From CBDEUK01 sp965250225 (GTDB taxonomy: Bacteria > Pseudomonadota > Gammaproteobacteria > Eutrophobiales > Eutrophobiaceae): DNA of 64,000 nucleotides. The DNA is taken from positions 124,001 through 188,000 of the forward strand of contig CBDFNQ010000038.1 in the NCBI GenBank assembly GCA_965250225.1, given 5' to 3'. The notes under the pieces are model-generated. The model saw nothing but the letters and a program-made list of their open reading frames with translations. It was not told where the DNA came from and ran no database searches. The position numbers and the translations under genes were made by a program. Of the stretch, positions 36,436 to 45,983 are shown in pieces (within the stretch, counting starts at the first letter, position 1; every line of letters begins with the position of its first letter).

Positions 36436-36720
36436 CCAATCTCCAATACACATATATATCTTTATATTGAAGCATATAGAACAATAAACCCTCTTAAGTA
36501 CAGTCTTTCCAAATAACGTCTAAAACAATAAAGAAACCGCCTGTGTGCTCGCGTCGATTTCAATAGCTAATACCGTCCTCAAAAAAGCGTTCCTTAATTT
36601 CAGGTATGACTTTTGCATTCTCCTTGCAAGAGAATTGAAACTCTTTCGAACCTAATATTCAGAATAAAGCAGATAAAGCTTAAGATCTATCAAAACAGTG
36701 ACGTTACAGAAGATCAGCGG

Positions 36721-37029
36721 ATGAATATAAATACAGCGCAATTACCAGAGCAGTGTCAATTTCCCATGCCATTATTATGGGCAGTCGCCTTGTTATGCAT
36801 ATTACCTATCACGCTTAATCTGTTCGACATGGATTTCCGTTCACAAGCGCACGGCTTTAATATCAAGGAAGTCGCTGAATCAGACTTGTCCAAGAGTGCC
36901 TTGTTGGATCAAACATTTTACACCCTGACCGGTGGCTTACAACATGGTCTGTTGGAATGGAGTGCGGTCAGGGTAGTCATTTTAATTTTACTTGGCCAAG
37001 ATAAACAACAGACTGTTCCACACCCGTAA
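36721..37029 (+). pseudogene. Truncated N-terminal fragment of a membrane sensor protein
   Basis: From the ATG at 36721 the frame gives about 102 residues with one clear membrane helix (PLLWAVALLCILPITLNLF) and a second hydrophobic stretch at the end (EWSAVRVVILILLG), which stops abruptly. The segment YTLTGGLQHGLLEWSAV resembles the start of multi-helix input regions of some membrane histidine kinases and cyclases, from memory only. The rest of such a domain is missing. The next gene, a decayed histidine kinase, begins 20 bases later. A real short protein cannot be excluded. Confidence 0.45.
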
Positions 37030-37049
37030 ATTAATATGGCAATTAAAGA

Positions 37050-38827
37050 ATGACAGTAGAAATAGAAACTATACATAAATTACGAACTTCGGAAAAAAAA
37101 GGAAGCCTGGAATACGCGCCTTTTTTTTATTGCAATGGCCGGAGTAGTCATTTCTATCATTACCTGCCTGGTGTTTAAGGATTTAGAAGATCAAAAATTA
37201 CGACAAACTATGCTTGCTGACGTAAAAGTGCAATTTCGCTCGATAGAACAAGCTGTTGAAACTAACCTTGGGAGTGTTGGATTCTGTAAAATCCTTTTAC
37301 GACGCTACACCCCATATCAGTCGTTCGGAATTTCAGACATTTGTGAACCCACTCCTGAGAAAATATGCTAACGCACAAGCGTTGGAGTGGATTCCAAAAA
37401 TACTGAATAGTGAACGACAGAAATATGAAACACAAGCGCAGGTAGATGGGTTAGAAGGCTTCACTATCAAAGAAAAAAATCAAGGCGCGATGGTCACAGC
37501 AAATATTCGCGATGAATATTTCCCGGTATATTTTGTCGAGCCGCTGCAAACCAATAAAGCTGCGGTAGGATTTGATCTTGCGTCTAATCCAAAACGCCTG
37601 GAAGCACTTAATACATCGAGAGATAGTGGGGAAAAAGTAGCAACCGCACGCATTACCCTGGTACAAGAAAACGAAAAACAAGCCGGGTTATTAATCTTTA
37701 ATCCTGTCTATGACAATGCAACGTTCTATAAGAGCATTGAGGAAAGGCAAAAATATATAGAAGGTTTTGTGCTCATGGTTTTACGTGTTGGCGATATGAT
37801 TAGCCAGGCACTGGGAGAGAACGAAAGTAACTTTGATATACAGGTTGAAGATATAATCTCACCCGGAAATACAGAAAATATTATTAATTCCGTCCAAGGC
37901 CAAGCTGTACCTATAGATGCTTTCTCATATACAGATGTACTGGACTTGGCAGGCCGCCAGTGGAAAATTACGCTAACACCGCGTATGGATGCCTATAAGA
38001 ACCTCATATCTAGATTACCCTGGATTATTCTTGGCAGTGGTCTTGTGTTTACTGCGTTACTCACTCTTTTATTTATGCAACTTATTCGTCGCCGCCAAAT
38101 AGTTGAAGATCTTGTAGAACAAAGAACATCCGAACTTAAACATACAATGGAAGATTTACAACTGACTAATGATGAATTAGAAAAGTTTGCCTATGTTGCC
38201 TCACACGACTTGAAGTCACCGCTACGTGCTATTGATAATCTCAGTCTCTGGTTAGATGAAGACCTTGGTGATGCATTGACAGGTAAGAACAAGGAGTACA
38301 TGGAAAAATTGCGTGGTCGCGTATTTCGCATGGATCGGTTATTGGATGACTTACTTGATTATTCACGGACAGGTCAAACAGAACAAAAAAGTAATCCTAT
38401 TGAGACTGATTTATTAATTAAAGAAATCACCGAGTTGTTAAACATACAGGAAGGTTTTCTGATCAACATCGATGACAGCCTAAAACAATGTACTGTCTCA
38501 AAATCACCACTCGATCTGATCTTTCGTAACCTGATTGACAATGCGATTAAACACCATGATAAAACAGAGGGGACGATCACGGTCTCGATGAAACCGAATG
38601 GTCAGTATTATGAATTTACGGTTGATGATGATGGCCCCGGTATCGATCCGAAATTTCACGAGAAGGTTTTCGAAATGTTTCAAACATTAAAACCCCGAGA
38701 CGAAGTCGAAGGCAGCGGTATGGGTATGGCCATGGTGAAAAAAATTCTGTTCAAGCATGGCGGAAGAATTATCCTGGATTCTGATATCGGTCAGGGTACC
38801 CGTTTTATTTTCACCTGGCCTAAATAA
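37050..38827 (+). pseudogene. CHASE-domain sensor histidine kinase with two frameshifts near its N-terminus
   Basis: The reading moves through three frames: ATG at 37050 until an A8 run (37093-37100), then a frame giving EAWNTRLFFIAMAGVV with the first membrane helix until about 37265-37275, then the long frame to 38827. That last part alone is 523 residues: CHASE-like periplasmic domain (EWIPKI, DLASNPKR), a second membrane helix (about 255-275), a HisKA domain with VASHDLKSPLRA, and a complete ATPase domain (DDGPGIDPKF, GSGMGMAMV). The kinase half is intact and followed by its likely partner receiver. Each shift is one base and could be real decay, slippage in A8, or sequencing error. Confidence 0.75.
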
Positions 38828-38870
38828 ACAACCCATCATTCCACACCTATTAATTAATAAGGAGACACAA

Positions 38871-39299
38871 ATGACAACAGATACCGTAAACATCTTATTG
38901 GTCGAAGACGACGATATTGATGCCGAAATTACTCAACGCTCCTTTAAAAAAATGAAAATTAGCAATCCATTTTCCCGCGCCAAGGACGGCGTAGAGGCTC
39001 TGGAGATGTTACGTGGCGAAAACGGCCATGAGCCGATTCCATCACCAAAGCTATTATTAGTCGATTTGAATATGCCTCGTATGGACGGTATCGAATTGAT
39101 AAAAGAGTTACGTAAAGATCCTGCATTCAATAAAATCGTGGCGTTTATCCTGACCACCTCCAAGAGAGAAAAAGATAAAATCGCAGCCTACGATCTCAAT
39201 GTGGCCGGCTATCTGCTTAAATCCAATGTTGGAGATGAATTTATTTCAGTCATCGAAATGCTGGATCACTACTGGAAAGTAGTCGAATTTCCATCATAA
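38871..39299 (+). CDS. Rcp1-like single-domain response regulator
   Basis: A 143-residue stand-alone receiver starting at an ATG after AAGGAGA. Acidic pocket in LLVEDDDID, phospho-acceptor D65 in LLVDLNMPRMDG, then TTSKREKDK and a Lys near the end (LLKSNVG). The spacing (a long loop before the Asp strand) and the C-terminal DHYWKVVEFPS match regulators that serve light- or CHASE-type kinases with the HisKA group seen just upstream. It begins 43 bases after the kinase stop. The output is probably a partner protein such as the REC-GGDEF-EAL product encoded convergently. Confidence 0.9.
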   Translation: MTTDTVNILLVEDDDIDAEITQRSFKKMKISNPFSRAKDGVEALEMLRGENGHEPIPSPKLLLVDLNMPRMDGIELIKELRKDPAFNKIVAFILTTSKREKDKIAAYDLNVAGYLLKSNVGDEFISVIEMLDHYWKVVEFPS

Positions 39300-39327
39300 A
39301 TTTAATAACTAGGTGGACGAGTAATAC

Positions 39328-41061
39328 TCAGTTTATTTGTACTTGTTTTAACTCACTAAGACCATTGAACATGAAATTTACATACTCATCTGGTGGCAAA
39401 GGTCGCGAATAATAATAACCTTGTATATAGTTACAATCCATCGCACGAAGAGTCGTTACAAGTTCTAATGTTTCAACACCTTCAACAATGACTTTCATAC
39501 CCAGTTGTTCACTGAGTACCGAAATTGCCTTTACGATTGCCCTGTCATTTATATCGGAGAGAAGATGATCAACAAACGATTTATCAATCTTGAGCGTCGA
39601 CAAAGGATAATCGCGCAAGTATGAGAAGGAAGAGTAACCAGTGCCGAAATCATCAATGCTGATGCCAATGCCATTTTCATTTAATAATTTAAAATGTTCA
39701 ATAACCAGTGTTTCGTAATGTAAAATAACACTCTCGGTAATTTCAATATCGAGCCAACTGCTTTCCACAGCTATTTCATCAAATAGTTCAAGCAAACGAA
39801 CAACGAAGGTCTTCTGTCGAAAATGCAGTGAGGAAATATTGACGGAAATTCTTGAGTTCGGAAATTGTTGTCGCATATTCGACTTCCAATAATGAGCAAC
39901 TTCTTTCAAGACATATTCTCCAAGCTGGACAATCAACCCGGACTGTTCCATCTCAGGTATAAACGTACCCGGTAACATGATTCCTTTTTCAGGATGCTGC
40001 CAACGCACCAGGGCTTCACAGCTATGGATTGTTTCAGTTTTGGCATCTACCACTGGCTGGTAATAAACAATAAATTCATTATTGGCAAACGCACGTCGAA
40101 GTTCATTACCCATATTTGGGCTTTGCGATTTCTTTTTTGTCTCCGAATCTGCAAACTGATACTGATTACGACCCTGTTCCTTGGCGAGATACATCGCCGT
40201 GTCAGCGACGGTAATCAGCTCATCACAAGACTGACCATCATCAGGGAATAGTGAAATACCAATACTACAACCTATGTACAACTCCTCTTTATGAACATAA
40301 AACGCTTCTTGCAAAGAGGTATTGATTTTTTCAGCGAGCTTACTAATACCATTGTTATCGACAATATCTCTCAATACACAGATAAATTCATCACCACCAA
40401 TTCGGGCTACGATATCCGACTCTCTTAGTAGACTCGTAAGTCGTTTAGCCACCTCAATCAAGACAGCATCCCCAATATCATGGCCCATCGAATCATTGAT
40501 AATTTTAAATCGATCCAGATCGATAAATAATACTGCTATTTTTTCATCAGTTCGTTTCGCATGCTGGAGTATATTTTCAAATTGATATTTCAATGATGCC
40601 CGGTTTGTCAGACCTGTTAATGAATCGTGCATGGCGAGTTCGTGTTCACGTTCTTTCAAGACATCCAATTCGACTAGGAGGCGCTTTCGCTCTATAGCAT
40701 GATGAATAGCACGTTCAACCGTATCGTCTCTAGCCTCACCCTTGATAAGGTAGTCCTGGGCACCTGCTTTAACGGACTCAATACCCTGCTGAATATCGTT
40801 ATTACCAGTCATAACGATGACGGGAGTGTTCCTGGCATGTTTAATCGCCTCAGATACGATGGTAGAACTGGTGCCATCGGGTAGTCCCATGTCCAGAAAG
40901 ATCACATCATAATCTTCCTCTTGCATGGCTTTTTTACCATCGGCTAACAATGAAACATGAGTAACAGAATAGGAGGCTAATTTGCCCCGGTTGAGATATT
41001 CCTGCAATAAATACGCATCGCCAGGGTTGTCTTCTATTAAAAGCACTCTAATTTCAATCAT
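39328..41061 (-). CDS. Response regulator with GGDEF and EAL output domains
   Basis: A 577-residue soluble protein. The receiver (1-125) has phospho-acceptor D57 in IFLDMGLPDG. GGDEF has its full motif (222-226) and an RxxD inhibition site (RESD 213-216). The EAL domain starts near 310 with EALVRW at 349 and keeps the DDFGTG and QGYYYSRP motifs. It should make and degrade c-di-GMP under phosphorylation control. It converges with the receiver gene and has no membrane part, so a nearby kinase probably controls it. Confidence 0.94.
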   Translation of the reverse strand: MIEIRVLLIEDNPGDAYLLQEYLNRGKLASYSVTHVSLLADGKKAMQEEDYDVIFLDMGLPDGTSSTIVSEAIKHARNTPVIVMTGNNDIQQGIESVKAGAQDYLIKGEARDDTVERAIHHAIERKRLLVELDVLKEREHELAMHDSLTGLTNRASLKYQFENILQHAKRTDEKIAVLFIDLDRFKIINDSMGHDIGDAVLIEVAKRLTSLLRESDIVARIGGDEFICVLRDIVDNNGISKLAEKINTSLQEAFYVHKEELYIGCSIGISLFPDDGQSCDELITVADTAMYLAKEQGRNQYQFADSETKKKSQSPNMGNELRRAFANNEFIVYYQPVVDAKTETIHSCEALVRWQHPEKGIMLPGTFIPEMEQSGLIVQLGEYVLKEVAHYWKSNMRQQFPNSRISVNISSLHFRQKTFVVRLLELFDEIAVESSWLDIEITESVILHYETLVIEHFKLLNENGIGISIDDFGTGYSSFSYLRDYPLSTLKIDKSFVDHLLSDINDRAIVKAISVLSEQLGMKVIVEGVETLELVTTLRAMDCNYIQGYYYSRPLPPDEYVNFMFNGLSELKQVQIN

Positions 41062-41232
41062 ATAGTCACTACTGATGTAATACTGAAGCTGTCATATCAT
41101 TGATTTATTTTGATTTGTAATGCCGATTGGTATCGGCAATTTGGCTAAAAAACTTTAAGTAATCAATGAAATATGCTTGTTTTAATCCAATTGGTGACTG
41201 GGTATAGAATTGTTATTTAGTCTTGATACTCT

Positions 41233-41637
41233 AAACCCTTTTTAAAATGGCTCAGTGGTGAATATCGAATCATCAGCCACATCCGTGGATCTTTAGGATC
41301 AGGTAAACGACTGATCGAACCCTTCCCCAGTTCAGGTGCCGTATTTCTTAACACCGACTTTGAGAATTATATCCTGGGCGACAGTAATCCAGATTTAATT
41401 AACCTTTTTCAACAACAGGTAAAAGAAGAAAAAAATTATTCATTATTGCTCAGTTTTTTTTAATTTCGAAAAAAAATACCGAAGATATTTTTTATAGCTA
41501 TCGTAAAGAATTCAGTGGCAAGTGTGTTACAACGCAAAGCCGCCCTGTTTCTCTATTTAAACCGCCATTGTTATAACGGTAGCTGCAACAGTAAAAAACG
41601 GGACAAGGTCAGAGAGCTACTGGCTGTATTTCAATAA
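41233..41637 (+). pseudogene. Degraded second copy of dam
   Basis: Starting at 41233 the translation KPFLKW, GSGKRLIEPF, SSGAVFLN and NPDLINL follows the intact Dam at 35620 residue by residue until a TAA near 41461. After that, fragments continue: YSYRKEF, then ALFLYLNRHCYNG, which jumps directly to SCN and KKRDKV-ELLAVFQ. So a block of about 120 codons, including DPPY, has been deleted. The matching stop (TTTCAATAA) shows it once had the same end as dam. It cannot be active. Confidence 0.88.
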
Positions 41638-41894
41638 TATCTTTCCTATGTGATCTATTTAGGCCCATATTCTATCCATAAATTTCCGCTAGTAACTCTT
41701 TTCCATAACAGTGTCTTCGTCGTACCGTTCACGACCTCGATATCATGTAGTCTAAGCATTCTCATGGAAAGAAATTTAACTAAAGTAACTCGCAAACGCA
41801 GCCGTTAAAATTTGCACGAATACATGATGAACGATGCTGCTTCTCATACAACTCAATGAGATATCGCGAAATATAATATATGGAGACCAGGCCG

Positions 41895-42671
41895 ATGGCC
41901 CGGCTATTTTCAGTTATATTTAGATACAATATTTTGCCAATAATTCTGTCCTGCTCATGTGTGTTTCCGGTGCAGGCTGCCACGGAGGGTCAAAAAGCGA
42001 CTGGTGTTTCGGCGTCAGAAACGACTCAGAATAAAGCATCCGCAGGACGTCCATTCAACGCGAAAGCTGCGCTTACATACTACTTTGACAGTCGCGATTA
42101 TAATACTCTTGCGATATTCACCAGCATAGATGAGCTTCCTTTGGGATTTAAGATTTGGGGGTTTACTGATCTCCACGGTGATCAGGGAAATGCATCTGAC
42201 CGTTTCGATATCACACGTCATTTCATCGAATACAGACTGTCTCGCGAGATCAGTCCGGAATGGCTGTTTGGTCTGCAAGGTGTCGGCATGATGGCCGAAT
42301 ACAATGATTTCAACGGACCTGACAATGATCTAGTTCGCATTGGTCCTTATTATGATCATGCTATTCCACTTCCTTTTAGTGATCGCCAGGGAAAAATGCA
42401 ATGGCGTTTATTCCCATATGAATCAGACGGAAGCGGCTGGCAGGCAAGTGTCAGCTTTTTTGTACCATTTTCAGATCGAGTATCGCTTACCGGGTTTGCG
42501 GATATCAATGTTATCGACGGTTCAGATCGTTGGGTCGTAGAACCGCAATTAAATTTCAAGGTCTCGCAACAGTTTTCACTTGTCATGGAACTACGTTATA
42601 ACGGATTTGAAGAAGCGAACCCTGATCTCGACGGATTAGGACTCACTGCTGGATTGAAATTGTCATTCTGA
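41895..42671 (+). CDS. Putative outer membrane beta-barrel protein
   Basis: A protein of 258 residues from the ATG at 41895, chosen because GGAG lies 9 bases before it; an upstream ATG at 41880 is directly behind a TATAAT. The signal peptide ends near VFPVQA. The mature part is full of alternating strands (for example ALTYYFDSRDYNTLAIFTS and FSLVMELRYNGF) and ends in Phe (GLKLSF), the usual outer membrane barrel signal. The substrate is unknown. It lies in the decayed signalling region between the dam relic and a broken kinase gene, but is itself intact. Confidence 0.72.
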   Translation: MARLFSVIFRYNILPIILSCSCVFPVQAATEGQKATGVSASETTQNKASAGRPFNAKAALTYYFDSRDYNTLAIFTSIDELPLGFKIWGFTDLHGDQGNASDRFDITRHFIEYRLSREISPEWLFGLQGVGMMAEYNDFNGPDNDLVRIGPYYDHAIPLPFSDRQGKMQWRLFPYESDGSGWQASVSFFVPFSDRVSLTGFADINVIDGSDRWVVEPQLNFKVSQQFSLVMELRYNGFEEANPDLDGLGLTAGLKLSF

Positions 42672-42691
42672 GACGTGAAACACAACTTTAA

Positions 42692-44356
42692 TTAGATGGC
42701 TTTTCGTTTGTTCCCGCGATCTTTGTGATGTCCCTCTGCCCTGGATTGGCCCTGCGGTGTAACAGTCACTAACTCAAGTGCTACCTTCGGAAGTGTGAAA
42801 TAGAATGTCGAACCCGATCCGGGTTTTGACTCCACCCAAATCTCGCCGCCGTGCCGAATGATCACCTTCTTGCAAATGGCTAGCCCTACACCGGTTCCTT
42901 CATAATCCTCACGTGGGTGGAGACGTTGGAACATCACGAAGATTTTTTCGATATAGCGCGACTCAATCCCAATACCGTTATCCTCGATTGAAAAACACCA
43001 ATCCGCACCGCGATCTTCCGCTGATACTTTGATACATGGCACAGTATCTTCCGCCTGATATTTGAGCGCATTAACGATCAAGTTCTGGAACAATTGAGTA
43101 AGTTGTGTGCCATTTCCTGTTACTTCGGGGAGCATTCCAATGTCGATTTGTGCCCCCAATTCATCGATGGTTTGTTTCAAACTGTTGATAGCATTCTGAC
43201 AGGCAGTTCCCATGTCTATTGTTTTGAGTTCACTGCTAGAATCGACTCGTGAATATTCTAGCAACTCATGAAGTAGTCTCTGCATACGTTTTACGCCATC
43301 GACTGCGTACTGAATGTAATCATCAGCCTGCTCATCAATCTGCCCCTGGTAACGATGTTTCAAGAGTTGCGTGTAATTTCCGACCGTCCTTAATGGCTCC
43401 TGCAGATCGTGGGAAGCGAGATAGGCAAATTGTTCAAGATCTTCATTCGATTGTTCCAGCCGGGACGTTTTTCTTGCCAAATCAACTGTAGCTAAATCCG
43501 CGTATTGTAGCGCCTGGCGGTTGGCCTTAGACAGCATGATAAAGAGCATCAACAACATTGAGTCAATAATGATACCGCCAAATAAAATCATAAGAGGTTG
43601 ATTGCTATCGGCGGCTTCTCGGAAAGATTGGGTAGAGCGGATATCAAATGTCCAGATACGACCGTATAACGGCAGATCAATTTTCGTGGTTAATAGTGGT
43701 TCTGGATCGTAATCGAACTCACTTGGCATGTGCTCGTTATAGATAGTCTCGGCTGTATCGGCAATGCTTAAACCAACATGGCGGTTCTCTCTTGAGAGCA
43801 CGCCATCCATGAGCTTTTTGACAACGAACGGCGCGTAAACCATGCCGGTGAAATGAGTGTGGCGCTCTTCGGCAGTGGTATAGGTTCCACCTCGATAGAA
43901 AGGCGCGTAAAACAGAAACTCCGCCTCCGGATGAACCGCATAATCCGGACGCGAAGCACGTTGCTCTGTCTGATAAGCAGGCATCTCTGTAGGCGAAACA
44001 CGGTGGATGACTCCGATGCCGTTGATACCGGGATATTAGATGTCAATATCCAGTGTATGGGCAAACTTATTCCAATTCTCGTAAGGAATATCACCTCCCT
44101 GAGCCTGAATTGCACCCACCCCACAATGCATCTTCATACTTCTGCATGCGCTCAGTGATCAGCTTGATAACTTGGTCAGATTCACGTAAAAATCGAGCCT
44201 TAACTTTCTCATCGATCTGTGTTTCGTGATATACCACGCGCCGACAGTCAATATGAGAGACATAATGATGACTAGCCAATGAAACCAGTGCAGTCGACTG
44301 GCCCTGATGAGCTTCTCTCGTTCGAAGTTAATTTTTTGGGTATTCTCTCTAGCCAT
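42692..44356 (-). pseudogene. CHASE-domain sensor histidine kinase, broken in its input domain
   Basis: The gene should begin at the ATG at 44354-44356 with a membrane helix (FHWLVIIMSLILTVGAW). It shifts frame near 44220 (YITKH then ETQIDEKVKARF) and again near 44115 (EDALWG then GAIQAQGGDIPYENW), and meets a TAA at 44036-44038 inside LDIDI-YPGINGIG. From there the frame is open to 42692. It contains the rest of the CHASE domain, a second helix (about 43520-43600), HisKA with LASHDLQEPLR and a full ATPase domain (EDNGIGIE, GTGVGLAICKK). At least three lesions make this a pseudogene, yet its kinase half is undamaged. Confidence 0.82.
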
Positions 44357-44704
44357 AAGATCTCGTAGAGTAATTTATACTTTTACATCCACACATTAGC
44401 GACAAAGCTTTAGTGTAAGAATCAATTTTTTCACCTATACAACATTTGAAATCAGGTAGATAAATAGACAGAAACAAACCCAATAGGCTCAGTTAATTAA
44501 ATAATAGTCTACATTCCGTTGATCGCTACTTGATTTAACACCGCTAACAGAAAAGTCCTGAAACTATGAGTTGTTTCAGTTGTAACTGTAATAGTCGGTA
44601 AGATCGGTGAATTGCCTTCCAACTTTTTGTTTTTTCTATTAACAACTAATCTATTAATTAATGATTAAAATACAATGTCGAACTAAGACTTATTTTTTAG
44701 CGCT
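44357..44704. other. Intergenic region with no recognised gene
   Basis: These 348 AT-rich bases between the CNB-EAL gene and the broken kinase gene carry no frame with coding character. A 7-base inverted repeat CTGAAAC/GTTTCAG with an 8-base loop lies at 44558-44579, without a T run on either strand. It may hold the kinase promoter and the end of the minus-strand run that began at 60419. Confidence 0.4.
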
Positions 44705-45982
44705 CTAGGAAAAACCCTTGTTTAATAATTGTATCGCATCCTGAATAGGCATAGGTTTTGAAAAATAATATCCCTGGCCAAGCTCACATCTTTGCTTTCT
44801 TAACCATTCCATTTCTTCCCGCTTTTCAATACCTTCAGCTACAACAAGCATATCCAGTTGTTTAGCCAAACCAATAATAGCGGAAACTATACGTTTCCCA
44901 TTATCATTATCAAACATGTCATTAATAAAACTTCGATCGATTTTCAATATATCTAAAGGAAATCTGTTTAAGTAATTCAAACTTGAATAACCTGTACCAA
45001 AATCATCTATCGCAACAAGAACTCCAATTGTACGTAATCGACTTAATGCCTCCATTGCCACATGAGGGTTATTTAACAGAGTGTTTTCTGTTATTTCCAA
45101 TTTTATACATTTTGGATCGATTGAAGAGCGCAAAATAATATTAATGAGTGATTCTACGTTATCTTTATCATCCAGCTGGCGTGGTGATACATTGATGCTG
45201 ATAAAAAGTGGATTTTTCAGATTTTTATCTTGAGCTTTCTTATCAAATAATTGATATGCTAATAAAGAATGCTCTAATATCCATTCACCTAAAGGGATAA
45301 TCAACCCGGACTCTTCAAGAAGCGGAATAAAGTCTTGAGGATTACGCATCTCAGGAATATCCTTAGGACCACGGACTAATGCTTCATAACCATTAACGAT
45401 ACCATTTGATAAATTCACTATGGGTTGATAATATAATTCAAATGATTGGTTCTCGACCGCAGCCGAAAGTTTCGACATAGAATTAATATAATTAACTGCC
45501 TCGTTTCGAGTCTGTTGAAAAACGATATCCCTTTTGCTTTCAAATTCCAGTTCCTCCACCTCTATATCATCAGAAAAATCTGTGTGCATTATTCTCAAAC
45601 GACGAAATGCTGATTGTAATAATAATTGAGTTAAAGGATCTTCTCCTTTCATCGCATCCTGAATCTGCCTGCGACTTATCGGGTGAACAGTTATTTCATG
45701 TATAGCAATTGCTGTTGCCGTACGAAGCTTTCCATCCATCACAGAGATTTCCCCAAAAATTTCTCCTGGGCCAAGAATTGCAATCACTTTCTTTTCATTA
45801 TTAATGTCGCGTGATATTTCAACATAACCGTTATGTATAAGATATGCTTCGTTACCACGATCATTTTCTTCAAAGATTCTGGTGCCTGCTGAATAAATAA
45901 CCTGGCCAACGCTGGGTTCGATTAGTTTTGCCAATTCCATTTGGGATATTTTGTGAATTGCCTGTGATCCAACAACTGGCAT
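44705..45982 (-). CDS. Cyclic-nucleotide-binding domain fused to EAL phosphodiesterase
   Basis: 425 residues from the ATG at 45980-45982, 1 base after the stop of the GGDEF gene; the frame extends back to 46045, but that would overlap. A CAP-type nucleotide-binding domain (about 10-130, with ILGPGEIFGEISVMDG) comes first, then a linker, then an EAL domain (about 175-420). EAL motifs are EALVRG, EITENTL, DDFGTGYSS, KIDRSF and GQGYYFSKP, so it should hydrolyse c-di-GMP, with activity set by a bound nucleotide or other ligand. It is tightly coupled to a GGDEF gene of opposite activity and downstream of the giant surface protein. Confidence 0.92.
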   Translation of the reverse strand: MPVVGSQAIHKISQMELAKLIEPSVGQVIYSAGTRIFEENDRGNEAYLIHNGYVEISRDINNEKKVIAILGPGEIFGEISVMDGKLRTATAIAIHEITVHPISRRQIQDAMKGEDPLTQLLLQSAFRRLRIMHTDFSDDIEVEELEFESKRDIVFQQTRNEAVNYINSMSKLSAAVENQSFELYYQPIVNLSNGIVNGYEALVRGPKDIPEMRNPQDFIPLLEESGLIIPLGEWILEHSLLAYQLFDKKAQDKNLKNPLFISINVSPRQLDDKDNVESLINIILRSSIDPKCIKLEITENTLLNNPHVAMEALSRLRTIGVLVAIDDFGTGYSSLNYLNRFPLDILKIDRSFINDMFDNDNGKRIVSAIIGLAKQLDMLVVAEGIEKREEMEWLRKQRCELGQGYYFSKPMPIQDAIQLLNKGFS

Positions 45983-45983
45983 T

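Noticed and set aside
43768..44124. Minus-strand frame of 118 codons in the broken kinase
   Set aside because: It is an out-of-frame reading of the CHASE region; the kinase frames explain this stretch.
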